Under the pieces are notes generated by a model. The model was not told where the DNA came from. It did no database searches and worked only from the letters and a program-made list of their open reading frames with translations. A program made the translations under genes and the position numbers. A stretch of 64,000 bases of DNA from Paraburkholderia sp. BCC1884 (GTDB lineage Bacteria; Pseudomonadota; Gammaproteobacteria; Burkholderiales; Burkholderiaceae), in assembly GCF_900996225.1 (NCBI RefSeq), contig NZ_CAAJGL010000022.1, positions 62,001 through 126,000 on the forward strand, written 5' to 3'. Below, one piece after another: positions 25,138-36,027 of this stretch; the first letter of the stretch is position 1; each line of letters begins with the position of its first letter.

Positions 25138-27534
25138 TCAGTTCCCTTCGAGGAACGACTTCAGCTTGTCCGAGCGGCTCGGGTGACGCAGCTTGCGCAG
25201 CGCCTTCGCCTCGATCTGACGAATCCGCTCACGCGTGACGTCGAACTGCTTGCCGACTTCTTCGAGCGTGTGATCGGTGCTCATCTCGATACCGAAGCGC
25301 ATACGCAGCACCTTCGCTTCGCGCGGCGTGAGCGAGTCGAGCACGTCTTTCACGACGTCACGCATGCTGGCGTGCAAGGCGGCGTCGGCCGGTGCGACCG
25401 TGTTCGTGTCTTCGATGAAATCGCCCAGATGCGAATCGTCGTCGTCACCGATCGGCGTTTCCATCGAGATCGGCTCCTTCGCGATCTTCATGATCTTGCG
25501 GATCTTGTCTTCCGGCATTTCCATCTTTTCAGCCAGCGTTGCCGGGTCCGGTTCGAGACCGGTTTCCTGCAAAATCTGACGCGATATGCGGTTCATCTTG
25601 TTGATCGTTTCGATCATGTGAACCGGAATCCGGATCGTGCGCGCCTGGTCCGCGATCGAACGCGTAATGGCCTGACGGATCCACCACGTTGCATACGTGG
25701 AGAACTTGTAGCCACGACGATATTCGAACTTGTCCACCGCCTTCATCAGGCCGATGTTGCCTTCCTGAATCAGGTCGAGGAACTGCAGACCACGGTTGGT
25801 GTACTTCTTCGCGATCGAGATCACGAGGCGCAAATTCGCCTCGGTCATTTCGCGCTTCGCCTGACGCGCCTTCAGTTCGCCAGCCGCCATCTGACGGTTG
25901 GTTTCCTTCAGATCTTTCAGCGGCAATACCACGCGCGCCTGGAGATCGAGGAGGCGTTGTTGCTGTTCGACAATCGCCGGAATGTTCCGCGTGAGGATTG
26001 CGCTATAAGCGTGACCTTCACCGACGATTTTGTCGGCCCAGTCGAGATCCGTTTCGCTGCCCGGGAACCGCGCGATGAACTCGGCACGCGGCATGCCGCA
26101 CTTGTCGACCACCGTATGCAGAATCTGACGCTCGACCTGACGCACTTCGTCCACTTGCGCGCGCAGCGTATCGCACAGACGCTCGACCGTCCGTGCGGTG
26201 AAGCGGATGGTCATCAGTTCGTTCTGGATCGTTTCCTGAGCCTTCAGGTACGACTTGGACTTGTAGCCTTCCTTCTCGAACGCGCGACGCATCTTGTCGA
26301 ACCATTCGCTGATCATCGCGAATTTTTCGAGCGACGCACGCTTGAGCGCTTCCATCTGCGCGGCGTTCGCCGTGGCTTGCGCCGTGCCGTCGTCTTCTTC
26401 CTCGTCCTCTTCGCTTTCTTCCTCGACTTCTTCGTCTTCGCTCTCGATCGCTTCTGCTTCCTGCGCGGAGAAGCCGTCGGCGTCTTCCGCGTTGGCGTCG
26501 ATCAAACCGTCGACCAGTTCGTCGATGCGGATTTCCTCGTTCGCCACGCGCTCGGCCATCGCCAGGATGTCGGCGATCGTGGTCGGGCAAGCGGAGATGG
26601 CCATCACCATGTGCTTCAGGCCGTCTTCGATCCGCTTTGCGATTTCGATTTCGCCTTCGCGCGTGAGCAGCTCGACCGTACCCATTTCGCGCATGTACAT
26701 GCGGACCGGGTCGGTGGTGCGGCCGAATTCGGAGTCGACGGTGGAGAGCGCTACTTCCGCTTCCTCTTCCACTTCGTCGTCCGACGAAGCTGCCGGTGCG
26801 TTGTCGTTCAGCAGCAGCGTTTCAGCGTCGGGGGCCTGCTCGTACACCGCCACGCCCATGTCGTTGAACGTGCTGATGATGCCTTCGATCGCCTCGGTCT
26901 CGGTGAAGTTGTCCGGGAGGTGGTCGTTGATTTCAGCGTACGTGAGGAAACCGCGCTCCTTGCCGAGCTTGATCAGCGCGCGCAGTTTAGCTCGGCGTTC
27001 CTCGAGTTCCTCGACCGTGCCAGGCTGCGATGACGCAAAAGCGTCTTTCAGCAGCGCTTTTTCCTTTGCACGACGGTCGCGAGCCTTAACCTTTTCCACC
27101 TTGGCTGGAGGTGCGGCCGCAGGGGTTTCTTCGCTTTGGGTTGCGTCGTCATCAACGGGTGCTTCGTTCAGCTTTTTCGTCATGGAGTTCGCCGTACCGG
27201 CTGTAGTCTCGACTCGCGGCTGGTGGACGCCAGCCGGTTGAACCGTGGATACTGGAACCTCGCGCACTGTCGCATCGTCCTGCGCGACAGCCGCTTCCCT
27301 TGCGCTTCTGACACCCGGCCGCTGCCTCGTGACCGGTGGTGATACCGCTTTCGCCGCCCTGACCGGCTCCGCTCGCGCAGCCGAAGTGGTCGAGGACGTC
27401 TTCCCGGCAACCGGTGCAACACTGGCAGTAGACGTTTTTCTGGCGGAAGAAACTAACTTGGCCTCGGTGACCTTTCTGGTCGACTCCCTGGAGTTCGTGC
27501 CTGTTGATGTCTTTCCGCCCGTAGTCTTTGCCAT
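25138..27534 (-). CDS. rpoD: RNA polymerase primary sigma factor RpoD (sigma-70)
   Basis: A 798-aa housekeeping sigma factor. All core regions are visible: an acidic non-conserved insert ([18 protein letters not shown]), region 2 with the -10 reading helix ([20 protein letters not shown]), region 3 and region 4.2 with the -35 helix ([20 protein letters not shown]). The first ~150 residues are a low-complexity Ala/Thr/Lys/Arg-rich extension ahead of region 1.1, which makes the protein much longer than E. coli RpoD (613 aa). It closes the rpsU-yqeY-dnaG-rpoD block, 91 bp after dnaG. Confidence 0.98.
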   Translation of the reverse strand: MAKTTGGKTSTGTNSRESTRKVTEAKLVSSARKTSTASVAPVAGKTSSTTSAARAEPVRAAKAVSPPVTRQRPGVRSAREAAVAQDDATVREVPVSTVQPAGVHQPRVETTAGTANSMTKKLNEAPVDDDATQSEETPAAAPPAKVEKVKARDRRAKEKALLKDAFASSQPGTVEELEERRAKLRALIKLGKERGFLTYAEINDHLPDNFTETEAIEGIISTFNDMGVAVYEQAPDAETLLLNDNAPAASSDDEVEEEAEVALSTVDSEFGRTTDPVRMYMREMGTVELLTREGEIEIAKRIEDGLKHMVMAISACPTTIADILAMAERVANEEIRIDELVDGLIDANAEDADGFSAQEAEAIESEDEEVEEESEEDEEEDDGTAQATANAAQMEALKRASLEKFAMISEWFDKMRRAFEKEGYKSKSYLKAQETIQNELMTIRFTARTVERLCDTLRAQVDEVRQVERQILHTVVDKCGMPRAEFIARFPGSETDLDWADKIVGEGHAYSAILTRNIPAIVEQQQRLLDLQARVVLPLKDLKETNRQMAAGELKARQAKREMTEANLRLVISIAKKYTNRGLQFLDLIQEGNIGLMKAVDKFEYRRGYKFSTYATWWIRQAITRSIADQARTIRIPVHMIETINKMNRISRQILQETGLEPDPATLAEKMEMPEDKIRKIMKIAKEPISMETPIGDDDDSHLGDFIEDTNTVAPADAALHASMRDVVKDVLDSLTPREAKVLRMRFGIEMSTDHTLEEVGKQFDVTRERIRQIEAKALRKLRHPSRSDKLKSFLEGN

Positions 27535-27625
27535 CGCATCGCCTTTTCGCCTTTGCTAGGAAAACCCTTGAAAAACAAACCGCTGGAAACCTTTAATTAT
27601 ACCACTCAGGTTTCTGCGACCCCGC

Positions 27626-29497
27626 TTACAACCCAAGCTGGCGCTTCATGTCAGCCCGTTTCCGATTCAGCTCCGACAGCTCCGCAAATTCTTCCGGCGT
27701 GTGCCGCGACTGCCGCGAAAGCTGCTCGAGACGATCGCAATACGCGTCGTACCGCATCTTCAGAATGGCCGCCATCAACTCCTCGCCGACAATGCGTTCC
27801 TGCTCGCGCCGTTCCTCGATGACGGTCGCATCCTCCGGGTCCTTCAGCAGCAAATCCCGGACATTTTCATCATAGTCTAGAATTTTGCGAAAGATTTCCT
27901 CGAAAGTTGGGGCGTTTGCGCCGTTTCGCAATAGGTCCGACAGCAGCTGAAACTCTGCCGAATCGCCCAGCGCACGCGCATGCGTCGTCACTTCCTCGAA
28001 CAGTTCGCCGTGCCGGGTCACGGTCAGAAGCGCCTGTTCCGCCTCCTCGTCGAGCACCGTCACGGTGCGCGGATACATCACGAGATTGCGCAGCGTCTTC
28101 TCTTCAATCCCGGTCACGCTACGCCGGTCCTTGCGGGCCGGCGCGGAGCGCGCGGCCGCGGCGATGCGCGAATCGACTTCGCAAAGCGCGGCCACTTCGT
28201 CGAACGGCACGTCCAGCCGGTCGGCGAACATATGCATGATCTGCGCGCGCAACGCATTGGCCGGCAGCGCCTGCAACAGCGGCTTGGCGTCGAACAGCGC
28301 GCGGGCCTTGCCTTCCGGCTGATCCAGTTCCTTGCCCGTCAGCACTTCGTTGAGCATGAATTGCGACAGCGGCATGGCACGCTCGACCTGCTCAGCAAAC
28401 CCTTCGGTGCCGAATTCACGCACGTAGCTGTCCGGATCGTGCTCGGACGGCAAGAACAGAAAACGGATGGTGCGATTGTCGGCCGCGTGCGGCAAACAGG
28501 CGTCCAGAGCGCGGCGCGCGGCGCGTCGGCCGGCCGAATCGCCGTCGAAACTGAAAATCACCGTGTCGGTCTGACGCATCAGTTTCTGCACATGAATCGG
28601 CGTGCAGGCCGTGCCGAGCGTGGCGACCGCGTTCTGGAACCCCAATTGGGCCAGCGCGACCACGTCCATATAGCCTTCCACGACGAGCACGTAATGGTGT
28701 TCGCGGATCGCAAGACGGGCCTCGAACAGACCGTACAACTCGCTGCCCTTGTTAAATAGCGGCGTTTCCGGCGAATTCAAATATTTGGGCTCGCCGCCAT
28801 CCAGCACACGGCCGCCGAAACCGATCACCTGCCCCTTCACATTGCGGATCGGGAACATGATCCGCTCGCGGAAGCGGTCGTATCGGCGGTTCTGGCCCTG
28901 CGCGTCGGACTTCTCGCTGACGATCACGAGACCCGATTCGACCAGCGCGTCGTCCCGATAATTCGGAAACGTGGCTTCGAGGTTCTGCCAGCCGTCGGGC
29001 GCATAGCCGAGCCCGAAGCGGGCCGCGACTTCGCCGGTCAATCCACGTTTCTTCAGATATTGAATCGCGGTCGGCGCACCGCGCAGTTGCTTGCGGTAAA
29101 AGTCGCAAGCTGTCTGCATGACATCGGAGAGCGCCGTCGTCACCGCTTTGGACGCTGCTGGCGCATAACCTCCGGAACCACCCGCGCCGCCATATCCCGG
29201 CGACGGTTCGTTCGGCACGGTCAAACCGACCGACTGCGCCAGATCGTTGACGGCCTCGGGAAACGAGGAGCCGACATGCTCCATCAGGAATCCAATCGCC
29301 GTACCATGCGCGCCGCAGCCGAAGCAGTGATAGAACTGTTTAGTCGGACTAACGGTAAACGAGGGGCTTTTCTCGTTGTGAAACGGGCACAGCCCCATGA
29401 AGTTCGCGCCGCCCTTTTTCAACTGCACATACTTGCCGACCACGTCGACGATATCGACGCGGTTGAGCAGATCCTGCAGGAATGACGGAGGAATCAC
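27626..29497 (-). CDS. dnaG: DNA primase DnaG
   Basis: A 623-aa primase that makes RNA primers for replication. The CHC2-type zinc finger is at residues ~38-64 (CPFHNEKS, FYHCFGCGAHG). The TOPRIM catalytic core has VLVVEGYMDVVALA and FSFDGDSAGRRAA, and the C-terminal ~150 residues form the helicase-binding domain. It begins with GTG at 29497. The order rpsU, yqeY, dnaG, rpoD is the macromolecular-synthesis operon, so it should be co-transcribed with rpoD, perhaps with internal promoters. Confidence 0.97.
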   Translation of the reverse strand: MIPPSFLQDLLNRVDIVDVVGKYVQLKKGGANFMGLCPFHNEKSPSFTVSPTKQFYHCFGCGAHGTAIGFLMEHVGSSFPEAVNDLAQSVGLTVPNEPSPGYGGAGGSGGYAPAASKAVTTALSDVMQTACDFYRKQLRGAPTAIQYLKKRGLTGEVAARFGLGYAPDGWQNLEATFPNYRDDALVESGLVIVSEKSDAQGQNRRYDRFRERIMFPIRNVKGQVIGFGGRVLDGGEPKYLNSPETPLFNKGSELYGLFEARLAIREHHYVLVVEGYMDVVALAQLGFQNAVATLGTACTPIHVQKLMRQTDTVIFSFDGDSAGRRAARRALDACLPHAADNRTIRFLFLPSEHDPDSYVREFGTEGFAEQVERAMPLSQFMLNEVLTGKELDQPEGKARALFDAKPLLQALPANALRAQIMHMFADRLDVPFDEVAALCEVDSRIAAAARSAPARKDRRSVTGIEEKTLRNLVMYPRTVTVLDEEAEQALLTVTRHGELFEEVTTHARALGDSAEFQLLSDLLRNGANAPTFEEIFRKILDYDENVRDLLLKDPEDATVIEERREQERIVGEELMAAILKMRYDAYCDRLEQLSRQSRHTPEEFAELSELNRKRADMKRQLGL

Positions 29498-29578
29498 AGT
29501 AAATGACGCTACCTGAAAAGCTCAAGGCTGCGCGCGCCGCCTTCGAACGGCGAGGCACGCAGACTGGATAAACGTGAA

Positions 29579-30025
29579 TTACCTGGCGAGCGCGGCTTTG
29601 ACTTGCGCGGACACGGCGGTCATGTCGGCGCGGCCGGCCAGCTTCGGCTTGAGCACGCCCATGACTTTGCCCATGTCCTGCGGGCCGGCTGCGCCGGTTT
29701 GCGCGACCGCGGCCTGCACTTCGGCGACAATCTCCGCCTCGGACATCTGCGCCGGCATGTAAGCGGCCAGGATGGCCAGTTCGGCCTTTTCCTTGTCGGC
29801 CAGATCGGTGCGGCCAGCGCCTTCGAACTGGCTGATCGAGTCCTTGCGCTGCTTGATCATCTTGTCGATGACCGCGGTGATCGCGGTGTCGTCGAGCGTG
29901 ATGCGCTCGTCCACTTCGCGTTGCTTGATCGCGGCGAGCAGCAGGCGGATCGTGCCGAGACGCTCGGTTTCACGCGCCCGCATGGCGGCTTTCATATCGT
30001 CGTTGATCTGGTCCTTGAGGCTCAT
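29579..30025 (-). CDS. yqeY: GatB/YqeY domain protein
   Basis: A 148-aa helical protein of the YqeY family, related to the C-terminal domain of GatB, which binds tRNA in the amidotransferase. The stretch MSLKDQINDDMKAAMRARET and the middle AAYMPAQMSEAEI are typical. Its exact role is unknown; some homologues associate with tRNA-dependent amidation. It lies between rpsU and dnaG, the common order in beta-proteobacteria. Confidence 0.92.
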   Translation of the reverse strand: MSLKDQINDDMKAAMRARETERLGTIRLLLAAIKQREVDERITLDDTAITAVIDKMIKQRKDSISQFEGAGRTDLADKEKAELAILAAYMPAQMSEAEIVAEVQAAVAQTGAAGPQDMGKVMGVLKPKLAGRADMTAVSAQVKAALAR

Positions 30026-30248
30026 TGCTCACCCGAATACGTTGGAATTTGAAAAACCGGCCGGGCCCACCCCATCAACACGAATACCCGCTTGGGACTG
30101 CTTCCTCAAGCGGGTTGGCGCGATTTGCGTAGTGGATGCGACCCTGCCGACTGGCCCGAAGGGCCGTGTTTTCCGCGAAAGCGCCTGCAGCGCCCTCACC
30201 GGTTGGATGTCGCCGCCCCGCTCGACGGGAACCGCGGCAACGCCAGAA

Positions 30249-30460
30249 TCAGTAGAACTTCTTTGACAGCATCTGGCTACGCAGATGCCTGAAATGACGC
30301 TTCACCGCCGCAGCCTTCTTGCGCTTGAGTTCAGCCGTAGGCTTTTCGTAAAACTCGCGAGCGCGAAGTTCCGTCAGCAAGCCGTTTGCTCCCTCGCGCG
30401 CTTGAAACGGCGCAGCGTAACTTCAAACGGCTCGTTGTCTTTTACGCGGCAGGTCGTCAT
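30249..30460 (-). pseudogene. rpsU: Frameshifted rpsU (30S ribosomal protein S21)
   Basis: Starting at ATG 30460 the frame reads [20 protein letters not shown] and stops at TGA 30376-30374 after 28 codons. In the next frame the protein continues as [18 protein letters not shown] and ends in [13 protein letters not shown] at 30249. The whole is 212 nt, one less than the 213 of a 70-aa S21, and the lost base is a G in the ACGGGC expected near 30380. Several normally conserved residues also differ. Either the gene has decayed and another rpsU copy serves the ribosome, or a -1 frameshift or a sequencing error is involved. It leads the yqeY-dnaG-rpoD block. Confidence 0.85.
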
Positions 30461-30492
30461 TTTTCAATAACGGAACTTTGTAAAGGTTCAGG

Positions 30493-30500
30493 AGTATATC
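30493..30500 (-). promoter_or_regulatory. Extended -10 promoter before rpsU
   Basis: The minus strand reads TGATATACT, an extended -10 box (TGn plus TATACT). The -35 region is weak. A start near 30486 would give a ~26-nt leader for the rpsU-yqeY-dnaG-rpoD transcript. Confidence 0.45.
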
Positions 30501-30528
30501 AGAGCTTTCTCACAAAGCTACTTGGCCG

Positions 30529-31746
30529 TCAAGCCCCCTGGACGTACTCCGCGGCCGCCTGGCCGGCCGCTACGCCCGACGCCCAGGCCCACTGGAAATT
30601 GTAGCCGCCGAGCCAGCCGGTCACGTCGACGGCCTCGCCGATGAAGTACAAACCCGGCGCGCGCGCGCTCATCATCGTCGACGACGACAGGTCGCGGGTA
30701 TCCACGCCGCCACGCGTTACTTCGGCTTTGCGGTAGCCTTCGGTGCCGTTCGGGGTGAGCGTCCAGCGCGACAAGGCTTCGCCGACACGCCGCAGCGTCT
30801 TGTCCGGCAGGTCGGCCACGCGGGCTTCGGCGGGAATCTGGTGGGTTTCCAGCCAGACGTGGGCGAGACGCTGCGGCACCCGCTCCGACAGCAGATTGGC
30901 GATCTGGCGCTTCGTGCCGGTTTTGGCTTCCAGCAGGGCGGTGGTCGCGTCCTCTTGCGGCAGCAGGTTGATGTGGATCGGCTCGCCGGGTTGCCAGTAG
31001 CTCGAAATCTGCAGCACGCCCGGGCCGGAAAGGCCTCGATGCGTGAGCAGCAGGTCTTCGTTGAATTCGGCACCGGTCTTCTTGTTGCCGGTCGCGAGCT
31101 GCACTTCCAGCGACACACCGGACAGCTGCGAGAACGGTTCCCAGTCGGCCGGCGCGAAGGTCAGCGGCACCAGCGCGGGGCGGGTGTCGATCAGCTTGTG
31201 GCCGAACTGTTTGGCCAGACGGTAAGCGAAATCGGTGGCGCCGATCTTGGGGATCGACAGTCCGCCGGTCGCGATCACGAGCGCGCGCGCCATGATCGGA
31301 CCCGACGGCGTATCCAGCGTGTAGCGGCCCTCGGCGTCCTGCCGCACCTGTTCGACCGACAGCGGCGTGCGCCAGGCAACACGTCCCGTGTCGCATTCGT
31401 TTTTCAGCACGTCGATGACCGCGTCGCTCGACTGATCGCAGAACAGTTGCCCCTTGTGCTTCTCGTGCCACGTCACGTGATGACGTTTGAGCAGCGCCAT
31501 GAAGTCGCGCGGCGTGTAGCGCGCCAGCGCCGAGCGGCAAAAGTGCGGATTCGCCGACAGGTAGTTGGCCGGTCCGGCGTACACATTGGTGAAGTTGCAC
31601 CGGCCGCCGCCGGAGATGCGGATTTTCTCCGCGAGACGCTGCGAGTGGTCGATCAGCACCACGCGACGGCCGAGCTGCCCGGCCACGGCCGCGCACATCA
31701 TGCCGGCCGCACCCGCGCCGATCACTGCGATATCGAAGGATTCCAT
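30529..31746 (-). CDS. BaiN/HI0933-family flavoprotein (NAD(P)/FAD oxidoreductase)
   Basis: A 405-aa FAD protein of the YhiN/HI0933/BaiN group. The N-terminal dinucleotide-binding motif is [12 protein letters not shown] (residues ~8-20), followed by the family signature [15 protein letters not shown] and a second FAD motif near the end ([20 protein letters not shown]). Members are reductases of unclear substrate; bile-acid reduction by BaiN is the best-known case. It precedes rpsU on the same strand after 68 bp, but a separate promoter seems present there. Divergent from tsaD. Confidence 0.9.
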   Translation of the reverse strand: MESFDIAVIGAGAAGMMCAAVAGQLGRRVVLIDHSQRLAEKIRISGGGRCNFTNVYAGPANYLSANPHFCRSALARYTPRDFMALLKRHHVTWHEKHKGQLFCDQSSDAVIDVLKNECDTGRVAWRTPLSVEQVRQDAEGRYTLDTPSGPIMARALVIATGGLSIPKIGATDFAYRLAKQFGHKLIDTRPALVPLTFAPADWEPFSQLSGVSLEVQLATGNKKTGAEFNEDLLLTHRGLSGPGVLQISSYWQPGEPIHINLLPQEDATTALLEAKTGTKRQIANLLSERVPQRLAHVWLETHQIPAEARVADLPDKTLRRVGEALSRWTLTPNGTEGYRKAEVTRGGVDTRDLSSSTMMSARAPGLYFIGEAVDVTGWLGGYNFQWAWASGVAAGQAAAEYVQGA

Positions 31747-31856
31747 GGGGCCGCATTGTACCCGCGCGTCTGCGGCGGCTTGTCGGCACTGCTATACTTT
31801 CAGGCTTGCTTTTTCACTTTCCGGCGCCTGTTTGCGGCCGTTTAAACCCATTTACC

Positions 31857-32885
31857 ATGCTCGTTCTCGGCATCGAAAGCTCCTGCGACGAAACCGGTCT
31901 CGCGCTCTACGACACGGAGCGCGGCCTGCTCGCGCACGCGCTGCATTCGCAAATTGCGATGCATCGGGAGTACGGTGGCGTCGTACCGGAACTGGCGTCG
32001 CGCGACCATATCCGGCGTGCGCTGCCCTTGCTCGAAGAGGTGATGGAGCGCGCAGGAGCGGTCCGCAGCGACATCGACGCGATCGCCTTCACGCAAGGTC
32101 CGGGACTCGCGGGCGCGCTGCTGGTCGGCGCGAGCGTCGCCAATTCACTGGCGATGGCGTGGGACAAGCCGACCATCGGCATTCACCATCTCGAAGGGCA
32201 TTTGTTGTCGCCGCTGCTGGTGGATGAGCCGCCGCCGTTTCCGTTCGTGGCACTGCTGGTGTCCGGCGGCCACACGCAGTTGATGCGCGTGACGGACGTC
32301 GGCGAATACGAAACGCTCGGCGAAACGCTCGACGACGCCGCCGGCGAAGCCTTCGACAAAACCGCCAAGTTGCTTGGCCTGGGTTATCCGGGCGGCCCGG
32401 AAGTGTCGCGACTTGCCGAATCGGGCACGCCCGGCGCGGTCGTGCTGCCGCGTCCCATGCTCCATTCCGGCGACCTCGATTTCAGCTTCAGCGGCTTGAA
32501 AACCGCTGTGCTCACGCACGCAAAGAAGATGGGTGGCGCCGCGATCAGCGACCAGGACAAGGCCGATCTGGCGCGCGGTTTCGTCGACGCGGCGGTTGAG
32601 GTTCTGGCAGTGAAATCGTTGGCCGCGCTGAAAAAGACCAAGCTCAACCGACTGGTGGTAGCGGGCGGTGTCGGCGCCAACCGGCAACTGCGCGAGGCGC
32701 TTTCCGCCGCTGCCAGGAAGCGTAACTTCTTTGTGCACTACCCGGATTTGTCGCTGTGCACGGACAACGGCGCGATGATTGCGCTGGCTGGCGCATTGCG
32801 ATTGCAACGCTGGCCGGATCAATCGGGCAAAGATTACGCATTCACGGTGAAGCCGCGCTGGGATTTGACTTCGCTCGCACGCTGA
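31857..32885 (+). CDS. tsaD: tRNA threonylcarbamoyladenosine transferase TsaD
   Basis: A 342-aa ASKHA-fold protein that transfers the threonylcarbamoyl group to A37 of ANN-decoding tRNAs, with TsaB and TsaE as partners. Seen: [15 protein letters not shown] at the start, the metal ligands in the [17 protein letters not shown] segment and the NDG-like [12 protein letters not shown] near residue 300. ATG 31857 begins the conserved sequence. The close spacing to the dnaG block matches other proteobacteria. A bidirectional terminator follows. Confidence 0.97.
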   Translation: MLVLGIESSCDETGLALYDTERGLLAHALHSQIAMHREYGGVVPELASRDHIRRALPLLEEVMERAGAVRSDIDAIAFTQGPGLAGALLVGASVANSLAMAWDKPTIGIHHLEGHLLSPLLVDEPPPFPFVALLVSGGHTQLMRVTDVGEYETLGETLDDAAGEAFDKTAKLLGLGYPGGPEVSRLAESGTPGAVVLPRPMLHSGDLDFSFSGLKTAVLTHAKKMGGAAISDQDKADLARGFVDAAVEVLAVKSLAALKKTKLNRLVVAGGVGANRQLREALSAAARKRNFFVHYPDLSLCTDNGAMIALAGALRLQRWPDQSGKDYAFTVKPRWDLTSLAR

Positions 32886-32910
32886 GCGCCGTTAGTGCCG
32901 CGCTGAAGAC

Positions 32911-32944
32911 GTAAAAAAGCCGCTTCGAGAAGCGGCTTTTTTAC
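32911..32944. terminator. Bidirectional terminator between tsaD and folE2
   Basis: A perfect 15-bp stem (GTAAAAAAGCCGCTT with AAGCGGCTTTTTTAC) around CGAG serves both convergent genes. Confidence 0.95.
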
Positions 32945-32961
32945 GTCCAAAGGGCCACGCT

Positions 32962-33768
32962 TCAACCCATGCGCTTATCCCGCTCGATCACCGCATATGC
33001 GCTGTGATTGTGGATCGACTCGAAGTTTTCCGCTTCGAGTACATACGCGACGATCCGTTCATCAGCATTCAGACGCTGCGCGACGTCGCGCACCAGGTCT
33101 TCGACGAACTTCGGATTTTCGTACGCGCGCTCGGTCACGAACTTCTCATCAGGACGCTTGAGCAGACCCCACAGTTCGCACGAGGCTTCTTCTTCGGCGA
33201 TACGGATCAGTTCTTCCACGGCGACGTCACCGACCAGTTCGGCGTTGATCGTGACGTGCGAGCGCTGATTGTGTGCGCCGTACTGCGAGATTTTCTTCGA
33301 GCACGGGCACAGGCTCGTGACCGGCACCAGCACTTGCAGGAACAGACGCGTCGCGCCATTGCGCGTGTCGCCCGTCAACGTGACCTGATAGTCCAGCAGG
33401 CTTTGCACGCCCGACACCGGCGCGGTCTTGTTCACGAAATACGGGAACGCTACCTCGATCCGGCCGGCCTCGGCTTCGAGCTTTTCCAGCATCGCGGCGA
33501 GCATCGTGCGGAACGTGGCGGCCTCGAGTGGCGCCTTGTTCTCTTCGAGCAATGCGACGAAACGCGACATATGCGTGCCCTTCTGCTCGGCCGGCAGATG
33601 CACGTCCAGATTCCACGTGCCAACCGTCGGCTGCGCTTCGCCGTTTGGCGTACGCACCGTCAACGGATGACGCACGGCCTTCACACCGACCCGTTGAATC
33701 GGGATCTGGCGGGTGTCGGGCGTGCTTTGCACATCGGGCATCACAAAGGCGGGATTCATCTGATTCAT
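32962..33768 (-). CDS. folE2: GTP cyclohydrolase FolE2 (type IB)
   Basis: A 268-aa enzyme that opens GTP to 7,8-dihydroneopterin triphosphate at the start of folate synthesis, independent of zinc. Characteristic parts are [17 protein letters not shown], the [20 protein letters not shown] segment with the active-site Cys, and the C-terminal [24 protein letters not shown] precedes the ATG. No Zur-type palindrome is seen in the upstream 260 bp, so zinc control is not evident; FolE2 may be the main enzyme here. Confidence 0.96.
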   Translation of the reverse strand: MNQMNPAFVMPDVQSTPDTRQIPIQRVGVKAVRHPLTVRTPNGEAQPTVGTWNLDVHLPAEQKGTHMSRFVALLEENKAPLEAATFRTMLAAMLEKLEAEAGRIEVAFPYFVNKTAPVSGVQSLLDYQVTLTGDTRNGATRLFLQVLVPVTSLCPCSKKISQYGAHNQRSHVTINAELVGDVAVEELIRIAEEEASCELWGLLKRPDEKFVTERAYENPKFVEDLVRDVAQRLNADERIVAYVLEAENFESIHNHSAYAVIERDKRMG

Positions 33769-34034
33769 TGTCTTGTCCTTTCGAGAAAACGCCCGGCCGC
33801 CCCAAAATATTCCACCTCGCAGGAAGTTCCATTGAAAGACTGGCGGATGGCCGATGCGGCGCTATTGCGCGGCGACAGGCTGGGTGGCGCTCAGCGGCCG
33901 TGCGGATCAACTCACGCAATGGCGAACGCCGGCCTGAGCCGGCGTTGGATGATGGGCCCGAAGGCCCACCGATTCAAGTTGGAGATTGCTATGGCCGCCA
34001 TAGCACCGTGACGGCCCAGCGAGTCGGGACCGCT

Positions 34035-35942
34035 TTACGCGACGCGCTTCACCGACGATTGACCGGCGACTGCACCGCCCGACAGAAAGCGCTCGCGAAT
34101 CGACTTGGCGATACCCGTAGCGTCGAGACCGCACGCGGCAAGCAGCTTGCCCGGATCCCCATGATCGATGAACTGATCGGGCAGACCCAACTGCAGCACG
34201 GGTCGCACAACCCCGCTTGCCAGCAGTGCTTCGACGCAGGCCGAACCCGCGCCGCCCATCACGCAGCCTTCTTCGACCGTGACGATCGCGTCGTGCGTTT
34301 CGGCCAGTTGACGAACCAACTCGGCGTCCAGCGGCTTCACGAAGCGCATATTCGCGACCGTGGCATCCAGTTGCTCGGCCGCCGCCAGCGACGGCGCGAC
34401 CATCGTGCCGAACGCCAGAATCGCAATGCGCTTGCCGGCCGGCTGCGACGTCTCGCGACGAATCTCGCCCTTGCCGATCGGCAGAACGCTCATCTGCTTG
34501 ACGGTTGCCACGCCCGTTCCGGCGCCGCGCGGATAGCGCACGGCCGTCGGATTCGGCTGCTGCAGCGCCGTGTACAGCATCTGACGACATTCGTTTTCGT
34601 CCGATGCCGCCATCACCGTCATGTTCGGGATGCAGCGCAAGAACGCCAGATCGTAAGCGCCCGCGTGCGTGGCGCCGTCTGCGCCGACCAGACCGGCTCG
34701 GTCGATGGCGAACACCACCGGCAGGTTTTGCAGCGCGACGTCGTGGATCAGCTGGTCGTATGCACGTTGCAGGAAGGTCGAATAGATCGCGACCACCGGC
34801 TTCATGCCGTCCGCAGCCAGACCGCCGGCGAACGTCACCGCGTGTTGTTCGGCGATGCCGACGTCGAAGTAACGCTCCGGGAAGCGCTTCTCGAACTCGA
34901 CCATGCCCGAGCCTTCACGCATGGCGGGCGTGATGCCGACCACGCGCGCGTCCAGCTCGGCCGCGTCGCACAGCCATTCGCCGAACACTTGCGTGTAGGT
35001 CTTCTTCGACGGCGTGGTAGCCGGCTTGATGCCTTCAGCCGGATTGAACTTGCCCGGACCGTGGTACAGCACCGGATCGGCCTCGGCCAGCTTGTAACCT
35101 TGACCCTTCTTCGTCACGACGTGCAGGAATTGCGGACCACGCAGTTCCTTGATGTTCTGCAGCGTCGGGATCAGCGAATCGAGGTCGTGACCGTCGATCG
35201 GACCAATGTAATTGAAGCCGAACTCTTCGAACAGCGTAGCCGGCACGATCATGCCCTTGGCGTGCTCTTCGAGCTTGCGCGCGAGGTCGAGCATCGGCGG
35301 CGCGACGCGCAGCACGCGTTCGACGCCGGCACGCGCCGCTGCGTAAAAACGGCCTGACATCAGGCGCGCCAGATGGCGATTCAGCGCACCGACCGGCGGC
35401 GAAATCGACATGTCGTTGTCGTTCAGGATGACGAGCAGCGGCACGTCGTCTTCGACGCCGGCGTTGTTCATCGCCTCGAAGGCCATGCCGGCCGTCATCG
35501 CGCCGTCGCCGATCACGGCGATGCCCATGCGGTTGTCGCCCTGCAGCTTGCTCGCGACCGCCATGCCGAGCGCGGCGGAGATCGAGGTGCTGGAGTGCGC
35601 CGTGCCGAACGTGTCGTATTCCGACTCGTCACGCTTCGGGAAGCCCGAGATACCGCCCAGCTGACGCAGCGAGTGCATCTGCTCGCGGCGGCCGGTCAGG
35701 ATCTTGTGCGGATAGGTTTGATGGCCCACGTCCCAGACGATCCGGTCGCGCGGCGTGTCGAACACGTAGTGCAGAGCAATGGTCAACTCGACCGTGCCGA
35801 GGTTGGACGAAAGATGGCCACCCGTCTGCGATACGCTGTCGAGCACAAAGGCGCGCAACTCGTCGGCAAGCGGTTGCAGTTGGCGGCGATCGAGGCGGCG
35901 CAGGGCCGCCGGGTCGTCGATGGTTTTCAGCAAGTCGTACAT
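34035..35942 (-). CDS. dxs: 1-deoxy-D-xylulose-5-phosphate synthase
   Basis: A 635-aa thiamine-diphosphate enzyme joining pyruvate and glyceraldehyde 3-phosphate in the first step of the MEP isoprenoid pathway. Seen: [19 protein letters not shown], the ThDP/Mg motif around [18 protein letters not shown], and the transketolase pyrimidine domain with [22 protein letters not shown] residues ([14 protein letters not shown]). ATG 35942 ([18 protein letters not shown]) fits homologues better than the upstream start at 35987. It follows ispA after 85 bp and ends an xseB-ispA-dxs cluster. Confidence 0.98.
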   Translation of the reverse strand: MYDLLKTIDDPAALRRLDRRQLQPLADELRAFVLDSVSQTGGHLSSNLGTVELTIALHYVFDTPRDRIVWDVGHQTYPHKILTGRREQMHSLRQLGGISGFPKRDESEYDTFGTAHSSTSISAALGMAVASKLQGDNRMGIAVIGDGAMTAGMAFEAMNNAGVEDDVPLLVILNDNDMSISPPVGALNRHLARLMSGRFYAAARAGVERVLRVAPPMLDLARKLEEHAKGMIVPATLFEEFGFNYIGPIDGHDLDSLIPTLQNIKELRGPQFLHVVTKKGQGYKLAEADPVLYHGPGKFNPAEGIKPATTPSKKTYTQVFGEWLCDAAELDARVVGITPAMREGSGMVEFEKRFPERYFDVGIAEQHAVTFAGGLAADGMKPVVAIYSTFLQRAYDQLIHDVALQNLPVVFAIDRAGLVGADGATHAGAYDLAFLRCIPNMTVMAASDENECRQMLYTALQQPNPTAVRYPRGAGTGVATVKQMSVLPIGKGEIRRETSQPAGKRIAILAFGTMVAPSLAAAEQLDATVANMRFVKPLDAELVRQLAETHDAIVTVEEGCVMGGAGSACVEALLASGVVRPVLQLGLPDQFIDHGDPGKLLAACGLDATGIAKSIRERFLSGGAVAGQSSVKRVA

Positions 35943-36027
35943 CGTCGTTCCATTGTAGGAAAACTTACGCGCCCGCACTTCATACATGCACCCGGTGGAG
36001 AAGGTGCGCGGCGGCGGGCTTTCGCGT

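Noticed and set aside
25027..27033. A 668-codon plus-strand frame opposite rpoD
   Set aside because: The minus strand encodes a clear RpoD with all conserved regions; the opposite frame is His/Arg/Phe-rich and unlike any protein.
33528..35357. A 609-codon plus-strand frame opposite folE2 and dxs
   Set aside because: It spans two well-supported genes on the other strand and has the composition of an antisense translation.
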